DNA of 64,000 nucleotides from Branchiostoma floridae. Lineage: Eukaryota > Chordata > Leptocardii > Amphioxiformes > Branchiostomatidae. The notes beneath the pieces are model-generated. The model had not been told where the DNA came from. It worked only from the letters and a program-made list of their open reading frames with translations, and ran no database searches. Shown piece after piece: positions 10,488-25,100 of the stretch. The stretch is from contig NC_049980.1 of assembly GCF_000003815.2 (NCBI RefSeq), positions 7,095,699-7,159,698 of the forward strand, given 5' to 3'. Both the position numbers and the translations under genes were made by a program. Numbering within the stretch: the stretch's first letter is position 1; every line of letters starts with the position of its first letter.

Positions 10488-13400
10488 TCAGGTAGGCTTC
10501 CTGCCTTCCGCCTCTGGACTGCTGGTGTCCTGGCACAAACTGTATAACCTGTTGAAGAAACAGATATTCTGTACACATATATAATGTGGAATCAAAAGAT
10601 CTGATTTCATCTACATTTGTACCTCTTAGTTCAACTTTCTAGTGCAGAAGATCTCACAACCAGTTTCAAATTTCTGTTCTTCTCGATGTTTCATTTAGTG
10701 TTACAATGTATGCTGGCCCATTCTTTGATATTATCGTCCCATTTCTCTATTGCGTACCCCTATTTCTTCTTCCCTGGATGGTTCCTTTTGGCCTGCATGA
10801 TAGTTTTGGCTAGTCCTGATGAGCGTAAAATATTTTCTTTTCTTTAGGCCACACCAATTTAATTTCTTGGTTCACGGATTCGCTCGAGCTCACTCCTATT
10901 TTTTGGAAAAAAAAAATAACAATGAAAATTACCACTCAGCAAATTTTTACCATTAATGAAACCATTCACCAACTTTCTGGGGTAGCAAATTGGCCTTTAT
11001 ATTATAAGCTCCTTAAAGTGTGGGTACAGGTGCTGTTGCTGTACAATAGTAGTGTTTTTGTACTTTTTTCAAGCTGAAAACTTTTTTTCTTTATGTTTTG
11101 GAATAGTCGTTACCTTTACCCCAAGCATTTTACAAGTTTTATTTTTATTTTATTTTCGCCCTCTCGCTCCATATTTTTTATGAAAAAATCCGTGAACCAA
11201 GAAATTAAATTGGTGTGGCCTTACTGTGAAAAGGAGGTTTTTGCACAAACTGATGTAGATGTATTTGGGGGAATAATAATTCTTTTACAAGTGCAGAGAC
11301 TTCTATAGTATGTGGCATCATGTGGCACAATCGGTAAGGTGTTTGGCTCAAACCCCAGGGGTTCTGGGTTTAAAACAGCTGATGTGCATCTTTCCTCACT
11401 TCACTCAGGTATAAATGAGTATCTAGCTTTGGTTAGCGCTGTCCGTTGGATAGGACGTTAAATGGAGGTCCCATATTTGGGAGAGCCACACCTCAAGCAC
11501 GTTTAAAGAACCCGCCACACTTATCGAAAACAGTAGGGGTCCTTCCCAATGTGAGTGGAGCAAACATTTAAACTCTGGTCTCTGGGTTGAACTCTTGAGA
11601 AGGTGATAGTCACCTGTTGTGTCAATCCTTCAACAAATGTAGTAAAACTAAATGAATAAAAATTAAATATGAAATAAAATAAACACCAGAAGCAACATCT
11701 TCCACAAAATACCTGGGAATTCCTGCAGGCGTGTTGTCTTCTATCCTGGGGTGCTTGGCTTCATTTTGAACTCTGACCCCTTGGTTCTTGATGATGTGGG
11801 CAGCCGTTGCTAGGTAACGGGATGGTAACCCATGGCAACGGGTCAGGATGATGCTCTGCTCTAAGGTAGCCGCACATGAGGTTCTGTAAAAAGGTAAAGA
11901 GTCAGTAAAATTTCTTTGAATTTTATATTCCCTAATATTCCAGTAAATTTTGAATATCAACTTAAAAACTTTGTTTTCAGCAAGTTAACATTATTGGTGC
12001 CATAAAATTTGAAGAAAAATCTTTACAAGGATTTGTTGCTAGTCCTTGCACTTTAACTTGCTCAAGGCACCTCCTCAAACACAGAAGCCCTACTTTAGGT
12101 CCCTTCCAAAAAGCAGGTTCATCCTAAACCAAGATGTCGTACCCACGATTCAACCAGGATCTACCAGCTACCAACTACAAAGTAATTGGGACAATGCTGA
12201 TACCAGTTGAGCTACAGGGACATCTCTCCACCTACCTGTGGATGCCAGTATTGCACATGAGCAGCCTACAGGCCCCGACACTGAAGCAGAACTCGGATGT
12301 GATGGAGACCAGCCCCACCCCCAGCCCATGGTCGATCCCAAACCCTTGTTTCTTCTTCCCCTGCATCACCAGCGTATCCAGCTGCCGCAGAAGCTCGTCA
12401 GAGGAGTTCAAAGGTCGCAGGAGCTGAAATTAAAGAAGGTGACCTTAAACCATTTTACCTCATATCACTAAAGAGTTGCTCTTCCATTGGTCGTGACGGA
12501 GAACACTGCCAGGTGCTTCGTATAGGTTTTTACAGGTTCCTTGTATCTGCAAAAATTCTTCTTGCTCTTAACGACAAGATCACTGGACTCGAATTCCAGA
12601 CCGCTTCATCCAGAGGGAGGCTTGGCTCCCTTACTGCTGGACTATGCATAATATAAGGGATCAATATACACTTAACAGGTGACAGTATAATTCCGTACAA
12701 ACACTCTTATTCCGGAAAACCTTGATAATTCAAAAATAGATTGATCAGATGAATTAATATTTGTAGGTATGATATATCAAAGGATACTGAATATGTACTA
12801 CTAGGTTGTAATCAGATGTCTCTACGAAAAAAGGTCTGCAGAATTCTGGCTCTTGGTCCCAGAAATCTGGCAGAATTCTTGGTCAGGGTACCAGAATTCT
12901 GCCAGAATTCTGGCTCGCATCCAGAATTCTGGCAGAATCCGCAGAATTCTGCAGAATTGGCCTTCTTCATGGAGACATTTAATTGCAATCTATATATTCA
13001 TCATCCTTTGATACATGTATATCATACCTACAGATATTAATTCATCTGGTTAATCTATTTTTAAATAAATTAAGGTTTTCCGTAATTAAAGTGTTCGTCT
13101 GGAATTATACTGTTGCCTGTTACTTGCAAAGCTACATTGTACATTTGATAGTCATAAGATTAACCCACCTTGTCCAGCATGACAACCTTAGCACTAGGGT
13201 TACTTGGTAGCTTAGACTTGTCAAGGTGAAATCCTCTGTTAGACAAATGAGAGAAATTTTGTAGTTGTAAGGTCCCTGTATATATAAGTACAATGTATAT
13301 TGTATATACTACAATACACCCCTTACATGCACACACATCCTTGTATGTAAACATCATGAACACATCTATACATAAGTCTTTGCACACACAAATCAAGTCA

Positions 13401-16400
13401 TCTATTCTCCTTATTTTCTTATCCTTTATTTCTCCTACATGTACGTTTATTCCTACCAATCACACTTCTACATTGCGCAACAGTGCTACATACAATAATC
13501 CCATTTTTAGCAGTGCAGTATTACAAAAAGAAGAAAACAACAAACATAATCCAAAATATTCCTGGACCATGATCTAAACTGACAAGTGTAAAATGAAACA
13601 GGCAGGAAACAGTTAAACAGAACTGACTTGAACCTCTTATAGAAAGCCTGCGTGTCATGGATGGCTTGCTGGTTAATGTTGTTCTGCATCTGGACAGCAT
13701 TGACAAAATCCACATCCCAGCTCTGGTGCAGGTTCACCAAGGCTGGGGAAATGAAGAATCACAAACTGTTTTGTTATTTTCTGTCTCTTGAATGCATGCA
13801 CTCACTTCACCCACTCAGTCAATCACTTACTACCAATCCATCATTCCAACCATCAATTCATCCAATATGGGCAATATGCATTGTTGATTGGTCAAATCCG
13901 TATACATCAAGACTTGACCTAATGTCACAATTTCCTCTCTCCTCAATGTACAGTATTGACCCACAGGACAGAGGCATCTGGCGGTCCCATCAAGCCACGA
14001 CATTGATCTATGTGCAAGAAAATGTCTAAAAAAATCCACTTGCACACTAGTACAACCAAGTTTTGCTTGGCACTAAGCCAGGTAGTGCAGTGCGCAACCT
14101 GAAATTTTGCAGAAACTGTTGTAACACTGCTTTTCCCTATCTCTAGCTTATGATGCAGGTTGTCGACTGAGCTACATGTACCTGGCTGAAAAAGTATTTC
14201 GAGCACTGAACAGAATAGTTACTCAGTGACTGAGTGAGTGAGATAGAGTGTGAAAGTGACAGTGCGAGTGCACGAGTGAGAGGGTGAGTGCTTGAGTGAG
14301 TGAGTGAGTGATGTTTATGAGGACTCCACTCACCCTGGTTGAAGAGAACAGGGCACATCTTGATACTGCTGCCAGCCTGTAGCCTGCGAGGCAGCCTGAG
14401 AAACAGGTTTTTCTTCAGGTAGAACACCACCTGTACTCCGGACCTGGTGCCTTCCACACTGTGGGTCAGCTCTACAGCTGGGGGAAGGACACGTCAATCA
14501 CAGCATAAGCAGTAAACAACAATATAGCACAATACACCAGCTTCGTACAATAGGTACAAGCGGGATTAGCCTAAACAGTGAAGTTTGATTCACTCACACT
14601 ATACACTGTCAGGAAAGTCCCCTACTCTATTCAATAAGAACTCAACACTCCAACATGGAAATCATCTTATATGCCATATCGTGAGCCAATCCTCTTGTAC
14701 CTGTCCAAACAAAATGTTCCCATTTTTTCAGTCCCCCCAGGTGACTGTCTTGAGCAGGTTTGACTGTACTCATTTTCATCTGAGTCGAGCAAACAAACAT
14801 GAGGAGCCTATCCAAAGACAACAATGCTGGGTCCTGAACTTTAAGATTCTAAGTCGGCAACCTTAAACCACAAGACCACCTTACCACCTTTCTACAACAC
14901 ATTATAAGAGTAGCTACCTTCATGACAGTCCTGCGGTGAGAGAGTCCTGAAGATAAAGGTAACTTTGTCAAGGTCACTGACCCCAACCACCAAGTCCTGC
15001 AGGATAGACTTCTCATCATTCTGGAAGAACAACACAAAATCTTATGTTTATCTGTGACAGCAATTTACATTGTACAAATTTTACACTCTATTTTGATACC
15101 AAAAGTAAAGCACTTAATAACAAGCTTTTGGTCAATCCTCTGATCCTTCTCAAGTTGAATGGTATAAAATCTTTATAGCATAATCAAACAGTTAGTATGT
15201 AGTATGTCAATTAGTCTTACATTGTACATATGCAAAAACTTAATTGCACGACAATTGTACATGATACAATGTATGATGTATGGCAACAACTATTACACAA
15301 AGTACAAAATAGAGGTATAGGATAAAGCTTAGCAAACTAGTTAACATAACAATAAGGGTAACATAATTCTTTGATATAGTACATTGTTTTGTATTGCAAT
15401 GGAGTAGGCTTTAAATCATTAGTTTCTGTATTCTTTCTAATAGCAAAGCAGTCCTTGATAAGTTCATGTTAAGGGATTTGAATAAGTTTTCCAAAGTTGT
15501 ACAACATTACTCTACACTAACGTGTGAAGTGATTCCTAAATTTCAGAGGTTGAATGTTGAGACCAAAAAACCAGGTCAGTGGTAGCAACTATATTTACCC
15601 AATTTGGTGAGAGCATGGCCTGAAACATGACCATGACCCCAATGGAGGCTGTCTGCTCCAGCCACTTGATGCTGGCCAGCTTGTTGTCCATCTTGTACTC
15701 CTTCATGTTGTTGAAGGTGAAGTTCAAGGCTGCCAGCAGCTGTTCTGAGAAGGCACACACAGCTGCGGACAGCGCCTGGGAGAACACCACATCCCTCCTG
15801 CTGCTAGTGGTGGGGTCTGGGGGACATTAAGGAAATCACAACAAGCCAGATTTGCAATACTATTGCTACATATACAACAAAGTTAAGTTCTCATCACCCA
15901 TATTACACTGTGTACATCAGTCCTTTATTTTTGACTCCCATTCCCCTTTCCACCTTTGCATTTGGTGCATGTCACACAGTGGCAGCCAGACTCGTAGAGC
16001 CTTAAGTCGTAAATTAAGGACAGTTGTAATGAGGGTTACTTGACATCTGTGTACATCATATTTTAGGAAAATGTTACTGAATAGGAACATGTATGTAAGT
16101 TAACCAAACAGTCTACCAATAATCTTTTTCTTCGTGAGCAATTTTCAACAGCATATGAGCAATTCAGATAAGTAGTAAATTCATTATTTCTACCAAGAAA
16201 CCAATAACTACTGTAACAACAGTCCAAATTCGAGTCCTACCTTCTTTAGACAGAATCCCTAGGAACATGATGTGTCTCAGCTCTGTAGAAGAAAACAACA
16301 TTCTGATCATTCTGTGCTTATTAAAACATCCTACCAAGACGACAATTTTTTTACATCTTATACAGGAACAGCCAAGAGAATGGACTTTCTGCATGGATAA

Positions 16401-19400
16401 GTAGTTTCAGGCAAAATTCCTACCATGAGCGACTTTGGTGAGTTCTCCCACCAGAGTCTTCACCCCCTCCACAACAATGGTGGTTTCCTTGCCCTCGTGC
16501 TGATGTAGGAAGTCCTTGTAACACTCCACAACCTTTCCCAGGTCATGCAGCTTTCCTAGGAGGAGGAACGTAGTACACAAGTATGAGGAAGTACATTTCT
16601 TCGGGTAGGTACATGTATTATTTGTTATTAGTAAGTCTCTGGATAATTCACATACCCAGAACATAAGGTATATAGCCTCAGAATCCAAACCTATTTGATA
16701 GCTGCCAAGTCTCTCTTGTCCTCTTTCAATTGGTCATGGTGGCATTAGAGTAATGGCAGTTGGAATTGAATGCTCTGTTTGAACAAACTACATGAACCTA
16801 CATGACTTGTATGTACGGGATATCAACATTACATGTATATACGAAAACACGACCTTAATATGGAATTGCATACATTCCAAGGACATGCTCTGAATAACAA
16901 TTTTCTTTAGCCGCAACCAAGTGTTTTTTGACAGACCAAATCAAATAGACTGGGATGGGGCCAAACTGATGAACATAGAAGACAACTGATGCACTCATTC
17001 TCAATCATATTTGGGATCGTTTCCTTCACACTGCCACGGCGATACAAACTCAGTCATGTTTAGGACCACAATCTTCACACTGCCACAGTGACAACTAGGC
17101 TGCAGCACAATGAAGAATTGCCCTCAGAGCAGTTTGACAGTCAATGACCAAACATGGGCTTATAATAAGACAAAAACACTTAGATCTGTGCAACTATTAA
17201 GAAGCTAGTGTTCAAATACGTGGAATTTCCAACATTGTAACATGCAGCATACACACTTGATGCGTACAATATTTATGATGGTTGGCATTTCTAGTGGACT
17301 TGATACGAAAATCATTTTGCTTCATGCCAGGATGTTTACCAGTAGTATCTACATTTGTATGTGACTGCCAGAACTCACCTCTGAAGTCCCTACAAGGAAA
17401 AACTCTCTGTACTGCCTTCAGGGCCTCGTCAACATCTTCACCTCTCAAGCGTTCCCAGAGATGGCATGCCTAGAGTTAACCATCAAAATATCACAATAAG
17501 GATGGGAGGACTTTAAAGATAGAGTCATCAGAATCCGATGATTCTGATTTGTCTATGATGTACAACCCGTAAAAATCATTGTAACTATTGTAGTCTTACA
17601 GTGACATCTTGTACCCACAGTAAATTGATGTGTTATCATGCCTAAACTAAAGGCAGTTTATCATGGCCAGTTATGTGAAACTGTCTAAACCATCAGCACA
17701 GGGATTTCCCCAGAAATTTAGAGCACCAGGATGGGGGAAGTACATGTACTTGAAGTACGTATTGGAAGCTTTGACATTTTGCCTATTAATCATATACAAA
17801 TGGATGCTATTTCCTGCAAATTAGCTTTACAACCTCCTTGCTTTAAGTGCATTCTTAATTCATACGTAATGTGTAACATACCTGTGCAAGAAAACTGTCC
17901 ATCTCCCTCTTCACAACCTTGTCTTTCGTCACCACCATTTTGGATGCCCTTCTCCCGATGATGCCCTGGAAGATTCCCTCAAACTCCAGGAAGGTGTTGG
18001 CCTCCAGGTCATCCCCACTGCCGCTCCCCGTGGCCACCAGTGGGGGGTGCACACAGCCCACAGGCACCAGCATCTGGTGCTGGTCTCCTGACAACACTCT
18101 AAAATACATAGGAAATTTTAAAAAACACTGCATAACCCAGTGTATAGTTAGATGAGTTGACCCGCAGAGGATGCACACAGCCCACAGGCACCAGCTGGTC
18201 ACCTGACAACACTCTGTAATACGTAGAAAATAAAAAAAAGAAATGCTTTTAAAAAAAGCTGGTAACGTGGCCTCAAATGATGGTGAGAATGAAATGGTGG
18301 GAGAGGGTAGTTTGTGAATGACTGGAAGTGCACAGTGTGGTACCACTCCTGTTCTTCAATCGCACTGCTTGATGGATAAAAAATGCCCTCGAGTGATTGA
18401 TTTTTTCTCTGCAAGACTATTTGGAAGGCTAATCATTCTACAGAAGCTGGCAGATACACTGGCAGGTAGAAGCCCATGAAATCCCGTAAAATACAATCCT
18501 ATTCTTCATGATGTATTTGCTGTTTGGAAGACAGTATCATCAGATTCTATAGAAGTACAAAAAGACATTTATCAACTGCTAGAAGTACAAAACATATTAT
18601 CTAGCACAGGCCTGCTGCCTACACTCTTCATGACATCAACACTTACTTAATGATGGTCTCTTCCTTGTGATCCAGATCTCTAACTGCCATCTCCAGCACA
18701 CACAGGATGTTGTGCATGGAGTCCTGCAGGTTCTTGGTCCCCCCCACGATGTCCTGTAGCCCCCCCTTCCCCAGCCCCATGGCATGTGCTGCCGGGGCCG
18801 CTAGGGTCACCATGGTGCAGGTGGTGTGTTCACACACTGTAGGGTTCGAGCCGTCTATATACAGAAGTAACGTTAAATATGAGATTTAATCTAAAAATAC
18901 ACTTCAGCTTTCTTTTGTCTGAGAGACACACCACTAAGATTTGCAGTCATAAACCTGAGGTAGTATACCCAGAATTTCTGCACATGTAATGACTGCATTT
19001 AATAATTTGAAATAAATATAAAAGCTACTCAGATTTCCATTTTGATCTGTTATTTGTTTGTTTGTTCAAGCCTTTATCTATAATTCATGAAAACGTTAGA
19101 TTGGAGTTTAGGACTTTTTATACAGTCATGTACATGTAAGACATACAGAACACACAAAATATAAGAAACTTCTGTCAAGATATCCTTAAAAATGGTAGAC
19201 ATATAGTACTGATAGATCCAAGCATTATTTCCTTACACATACATGTACATGGTATTAAACGACACAGAATGAAAGCAAAGTACATTTGTATACAAAAATG
19301 TATATCCCTGGTATACTTTGACTACACATGCATGTACATGTAACATATATTATTTACCAATCATAAATCTGTGATTTTAGATTTATTTCATGTGTATTGT

Positions 19401-22151
19401 TCTACATTTGTATCTAGACTGAAGATGTACCAGCTGGAGGTTCGGAGTCCTCTGCCCCCGGCTCCTCCTGTGGCTGTGGAGGTAAGGAGTGTGCGGGCCC
19501 CAGCAGGCTGATGTCCAGGGTCTGCAGGTGACAGTTCATGGGGCAGAAGTCCATGCTGAGGGGCGGGTTCTGTTTCATCCGCACAGACTTGAAGGACGGC
19601 CAGATGTGGTTGGACAGCAGCCGGGAAAACTGGAAAATTTAGTCATTTTAGTTCATTTTATTCACTATCATTTATCGAGGATGTAGCAAAAAACAAAATG
19701 CAGTATGAGGCAAGAGTAAAATATAACAAAACACACAACGATTAAAAAAATGTCTTTGGAAAGTGTTGACAATTGCTCTTCAATGCAATTTGTGGACATA
19801 CTACATGACATTGTATGCTCATAATTTTTGAATGGCAGATAGCTCTTGGGGTAGAGAGGAAAGTGTAGGTGTAGGTTAAAGTGTAGGTTTGGACTCCCTA
19901 GAAACTTTTTTGGAACTGCAGGAGCCAGTTTAGTTTCAGACTTAGCCTTAGTACAAATGTAGTTGCCAGACTGTTTCCAGGGCCTATATAGCCCAACTCC
20001 GCGGCTCTAGGGCCAATTAACGTGCCCCAAAGGAAATTCTACAGCAGACCCCCCTAAAATCATCCTAGTTTCCCGACTACATGTATTTCAGACTTTGAAG
20101 AAGAGAATAACTCAAGAAGGGGTTCATGGATCGTCATAATTTTTGGCAGTCGTACATGTCAATACATGTAACTTAAGTGATGCTAATGTTTACTTATGCC
20201 TCTAGCAGTATACAAAATGTATACATGTAAGGGGGTGTAAAATGATGAATAGCAGACCTTCTGGTAGGCTTTTATCTTCCTCTGGAGGATTTCCTTCCAC
20301 TTGTCTTTACTCATCTGCAGCCAAGACTTCTGCCCTTCGTCCATCCTGGCAGGGAACGGGAGAGCCTCCAGCTCAGCCAGGAACTTCTGGTCCTCCTCCA
20401 GGTACAGGGTCACCAACTGTGCCACAGACATGCAGGGATAGAAATTCGTTTTTAGGGATAGGTGCAGTGGCAAGGAAAAGGAAATCAAAGTGATCTTGAT
20501 CCAGTTGTAGCTCAATGAAGAGCTCATCTTTCACTGGTCATGACAGCAAAGACAGATGCTATGTACAATATCTAAAGGTTCATTGTACCAGGGAAATTTC
20601 CTTAATCTTTTTGACAAGCAATGAACAATGAACTGCATGTAATAGTACCTTAATATGTAACCCTAAAAAATATCTATAGGTGCACAAATGCATCCACAGT
20701 CAAGGCTAGGTACACTGCTTCAATATTGGGTGCACAAAAGTACACATCATGCATCCATGATTTCATGAACCGTAACTTAATAATCAGAAAGTACCAGACT
20801 GAGTACCTTGGCAGGAATGGTGAAGGTAGTCTCCGACTCCTTCATGCTCTCCAGGACCTGGTACCTAACCCCACCACTGGCCTCATACTCGTAAACAGCA
20901 TAGTGTTCCAGCCCACTGTTTTGAACTGCATGGAAGAGCAGCATTTCCTTCAGTTGTAGACTTCTCCATTTAGATGTTTGGGGTACAAACTTTTAATGTG
21001 TCAGACAATAATGTTCTCAATAGCATTTCTTCAAGTACCAAAATAGTAGGCTCTATTAGAGAATTTTTGGAAAAACATCTACAGGGTCGACATCAAACGA
21101 GAAACGTTTTGAGTCTTACTTTCGACAGACTGATTTTGAAAATTTTCCACAAAAATGCTTTTAAAGCTTTCCATCCTAACCCCAGACCGCGAGAAAGACC
21201 CATAAAGTGTTGTAGAGACTTGAATGTGAAAGGCAAAGGATTTAGTTTTGCAGAATCTATCTGGGCCCTGGACGGAGGACCTAATAACAAAGAGGAGCAA
21301 GGGGCCAGCTCCTTGGCAAGACACTTACTATAATAGGCAGAAGTTTTTAAAATGTGCCCAAGAAAAAAAGGTACAGGAGACCATTGTTGCTTACCATGCA
21401 GGGTGATCTTGTTGGTAGGCCCTGTGACAGTTTGAGACAGTGGACGTGGGGAGGAGGGAGACTTGTTGTCAGCCGTGGCCCCGTTAGAGTCAGACTTCAC
21501 GGAGTCTCCTCCTTGCTCTGTAGAAAAGGTAGAAAAAAACTTGATTTCTGTCCATCATATCTAAAATATATGAATATTTCATCATTATTGTCTATCATTG
21601 GAAAGCTATTGCCCGTCGGGCCATGAATCCAAAACTAATGCAAGCAAACAAAAAAGGTCTGGCCAAAAATGAAGTTGCTTTCATCATGAAATCTAAACGG
21701 TCAGTATTATAACTAAACACACAGAGACAGTACGGTATCCCAAACATACAACAGATTCTTCATTTTTGTTCCTTCACATCTTCTTCTTTGACTTTGGAAT
21801 TGATCTTGGTATTGTACGGCATTAGTATCCATTTTGCGATATTGTTTTGCAAAGTACTGCATACATCTACTTGTTTCGCATCTGAGTTGTATGACGTACA
21901 GTATGATCAAAAAAAATTTTGTGAAACGAATTTGAATGAAAAAAATTCATGCTTGCATGGATGACAGCCATATAATAGAATGAAAATGGTCTAACTGTCT
22001 AAAGGAAACATTTGAAAGCCAGTTGTACCACACCTTGAGAGGTTGACGCTTCCCCATCAGTGCTGCAGTCCTTCCTGAACCCTTCCTGCACACTGCTGAC
22101 TGGAGACAGACGTTTGCGGTGCAGGGATTTCCCCATCCTGTGCATGTGAGT
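10488..22151 (-). CDS. PREX: P-Rex exons 18-35: linker and IP4P-like C-terminal half
   Basis: Residues about 772-1595. The Ser-rich linker of exons 18-19 is followed by conserved blocks: [20 protein letters not shown] (exon 20), [16 protein letters not shown] (exon 22), [20 protein letters not shown] and [10 protein letters not shown] (exon 28), [11 protein letters not shown] with [20 protein letters not shown] (exon 33), and [19 protein letters not shown] (exon 34). The last exon gives [20 protein letters not shown] then a stop. In vertebrates this half resembles inositol polyphosphate 4-phosphatase, has no shown phosphatase activity, and docks G-beta-gamma and the DEP/PDZ domains. Exons 23-26 are the most diverged part. 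Confidence 0.9.
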
Positions 22152-25100
22152 CTGCAACAGAAACTGGGATCAAAACTGTGACCTTCCTTAATTAGTTTCT
22201 CATGAAACCAATAAATACTGACTGACTTTTTTTAAAGACTGGACTATAAGATTTGATTCACTCACGCCGGGATTGACCTCTAGTCTTTTCGATAAGTGTG
22301 GTTGGATCTTTAACTTGCTTCAGATGTGGCTTTCGGTTTCCTTAAATATGAGGCCTACAACTTTTCATGTCTCCATGTAGGAAATCAGTTAAACCTGAGT
22401 CAAGTGAGAAAATAGGTGTACTTCCTAAAGTTCCTTTCCAAAGGGGAAAACATAGGGCCTATTAAGAATTTGAATCTTAGTTCCTTTCGAATTTAAGTCA
22501 TCAACCCTAACCCCCTTGTCACCTTTCTTTGATTCTTTCTTTTGTCACGATGGCCAGGTAGTGAGTCAAGAAGTAAGGAGAAAGACATGATGTTTGCGGA
22601 GATGATAAACTTTATTTCAGTGCTCAAGCTGGACAATCTGGACACGTCTTCCCCTGTCACCGTCTCTAGCTCGAATCCCATTCCCTGCCATGTGTTACTT
22701 ACCTGACCCTCTACATCTGATCCCAATTACCCGGGTAACACGTCCCCACTCCAGGGGTGATCACGATGTCACCTCGTCATCAAAGTTGTGAACATTACCT
22801 CAGACTTTGCCCTCATGAGCCCATGGGAGATACGTTTGATGGCACAGACCACAGTGTCATGTGGAGCACAGGAGACGTCCTTCCCGTTCACCTGCAGGAT
22901 GCTCTGTCCTGGAAACAGGCCTGCCTTACCAGCTGGGCTGTCTGAAGGAACGGCACAAAGACGTCCATCAATAGTGCCAAAATATAATGGCATAATTCCA
23001 CAGATACCTACGAAATTTTGGGAATTCTTAGGCTCGCCCCATAAGGCGTCGCCAAAAAAATCAGTTAACATACAATTGATTTAAAGGCATTTCATAGATT
23101 GCAAATTTGCAAAATTCATGCAGTATCTGGAAGAATGTTTCGACACAAACTGAGACAGTAATGACAATGGGTTTGCGAATAAAAGAAAAGTTAGAGATAA
23201 AAAGACCCCAGTTGGCAATTTGCAGAAGAGAAACAAGACTGCAACATAACTGTGTTTCACCAAGGTTAGGTTGGCCTGCTGTTTGCAGAATGTAATAGGC
23301 ATGCATATGCTCTATTCCTGAACAGACAGAACATACATAAGTGTTATCTAGCTCAAGACGATTTGTACAGTAGACCTACCTGTCTTGACATGGTGAACCA
23401 CACATGGGTTACTGCCTCGGACCTGGAAACCCAAGTCTTGTCTTGCTTGGACGATGGATGTAGTGCTGCAATGTAGAACATACAATGTACAAAGGAAATT
23501 TAAACTGCTGTTCACTTCACAAAAACATAATACAAATAATGTTTTTTTTCTTATCAAGAGTATAGAGATATGGAAATCTTTTAAGTCTTTTTAAGAGTCA
23601 AATTCAAGTTGGAAAAGATTAATCATATTCTATCAAAGATACAGGTTCCGCTGCAGCACTTAAGAAGGAGCTTCAATGCCTATTATCAAACTTGACCTTA
23701 AGTTTGTCTTCTAGACACCAACTACCAAATGTCATGAAGATCCATCAATAGCTTCTCAAGTTATGACAGACGAAACTTCATCTAACCAACACTTAAAGAA
23801 AGTTGGAACGTACATAATTATGTACTCAAATGTCATTTACCAAGACCCAGATGAATTTTCATGTAATAAGTTTCATGAGATATACACACATGTACTCACA
23901 GCCACTCCACCACAGCACAATGGAAAACATTTAATTAAACCTTCATGGCAAAGGTAACATTAGAAACCGCACTGTATATATCTCCTAAAGATTCTGCAGC
24001 ACTCACTCTTGTTGCTGTGCTGCGACTGTAATATAGAGTACACCACTCTGGGTACAGGCAGACTGGATGAGGGCCTTGATATTGTTTGAAGTCAGGTGGA
24101 ACGAGTAGTGTCCGTCAATGGCCTTCACCACCATTCCAGGATACAGACGAGCTTTCTGTATGTAAGAACAAGTTGTTTTGGTAAGCTAAAACAAAGATCA
24201 TGAAGTCCTTCAACCTTGAGGCTTCGCTGTAAACTGCCTGGGCAAGAAAGCAGGTATCTAATCAAAATGCAGCTGTAGCCGAATTGTGGTTTACAGGGTC
24301 AGATACAGCACAAAGTTAAGACAAGCATCACACCGACATGTATTAGGAGTCTTTATCTATTTGTTTATTATCTTAATTTCTTTATCTGTTTGTTTGTTTC
24401 ACACAACCAGCAAGCTTAACCAGATTTTGAAGAAAGACACGTAAGACTGGGCCATAAGGTTTGAGCTACACACACTAGGAAAGGCCCTGATCTTTTTTAA
24501 ATAAGTGCTCTGGCTTTTTTTAATGTGCTCATCAAGGTACGGCTGTCCTCAAACAGGGGCCATTGGCTTTAAGTCCCATCCAAGAGATCATCCCAAACAA
24601 ATTCTAACTCAAGGATCTGAGTATTCCAATATACGTCAATGAAGGTTAGACAGCCAGGTAATAAGATATGCCAAAAGCAGTACTCAAGCAACTGGAAATG
24701 ATTTTGGAAACGGCCAGGCGTTTCAATTAGCATCCACTAGTTTTCGTCAGTGACACTGAAGTAATCTGGAAGAAACAAGTATTTTATACCCTATTAACTA
24801 TGAATGAAGACAATTTTAGATGTCCAATAGGAAACCTGTAAGACAAATTCAGGCTGAAGACCATTTGGATTCCAATGGAAAACATTAAAAGGTAAGGCAA
24901 AGTCAAGCGGAGTATTCCAATGTTTCTGTAACAAACCTGTGCAGGGGACTGATCCGCTACCGTGACGACCAGCAAGCCTTGGTCAGCCTTCTCCAGATGG
25001 AACCCAACCTTCCCATCATGCACTGGGACTGCAAGGGTCCTGGCTGTGAAGCTGCCCACTTGTCGGAAATCCTGGATGTCACAGGTACAGAATACATTTT

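Larger units (their letters stand above)
10549..11712. other. Last P-Rex intron with an inserted SINE
   Basis: The intron between exons 34 and 35. Apart from the SINE at about 11312-11645 it is AT-rich. A GC-poor palindromic-looking stretch recurs at its ends: CTTTAGGCCACACCAATTTAAT near 10845 and the complement ATTAAATTGGTGTGGCC near 11200 are inverted copies, so 10845-11220 may itself be a small inverted-repeat insertion. Confidence 0.5.

Noticed and set aside
11312-11400. A tRNA gene
   Set aside because: A- and B-box-like motifs are present, but acceptor-stem pairing is missing and a SINE body follows. The same applies at 9541 and 26590.
12830-12965. CRISPR array
   Set aside because: Units are 10-11-bp palindromes without equal-length unique spacers, in a eukaryotic intron.
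17855-18346. A 163-codon single-exon gene on the - strand
   Set aside because: It is P-Rex exon 24 plus upstream intron and the partial duplicate; the frame is open by chance.
20974-21500. Frames at 20974-21333 (+) and 21093-21500 (-) as extra genes
   Set aside because: The - strand frame is P-Rex exon 19 read into its intron; the + strand frame is intronic with no features.
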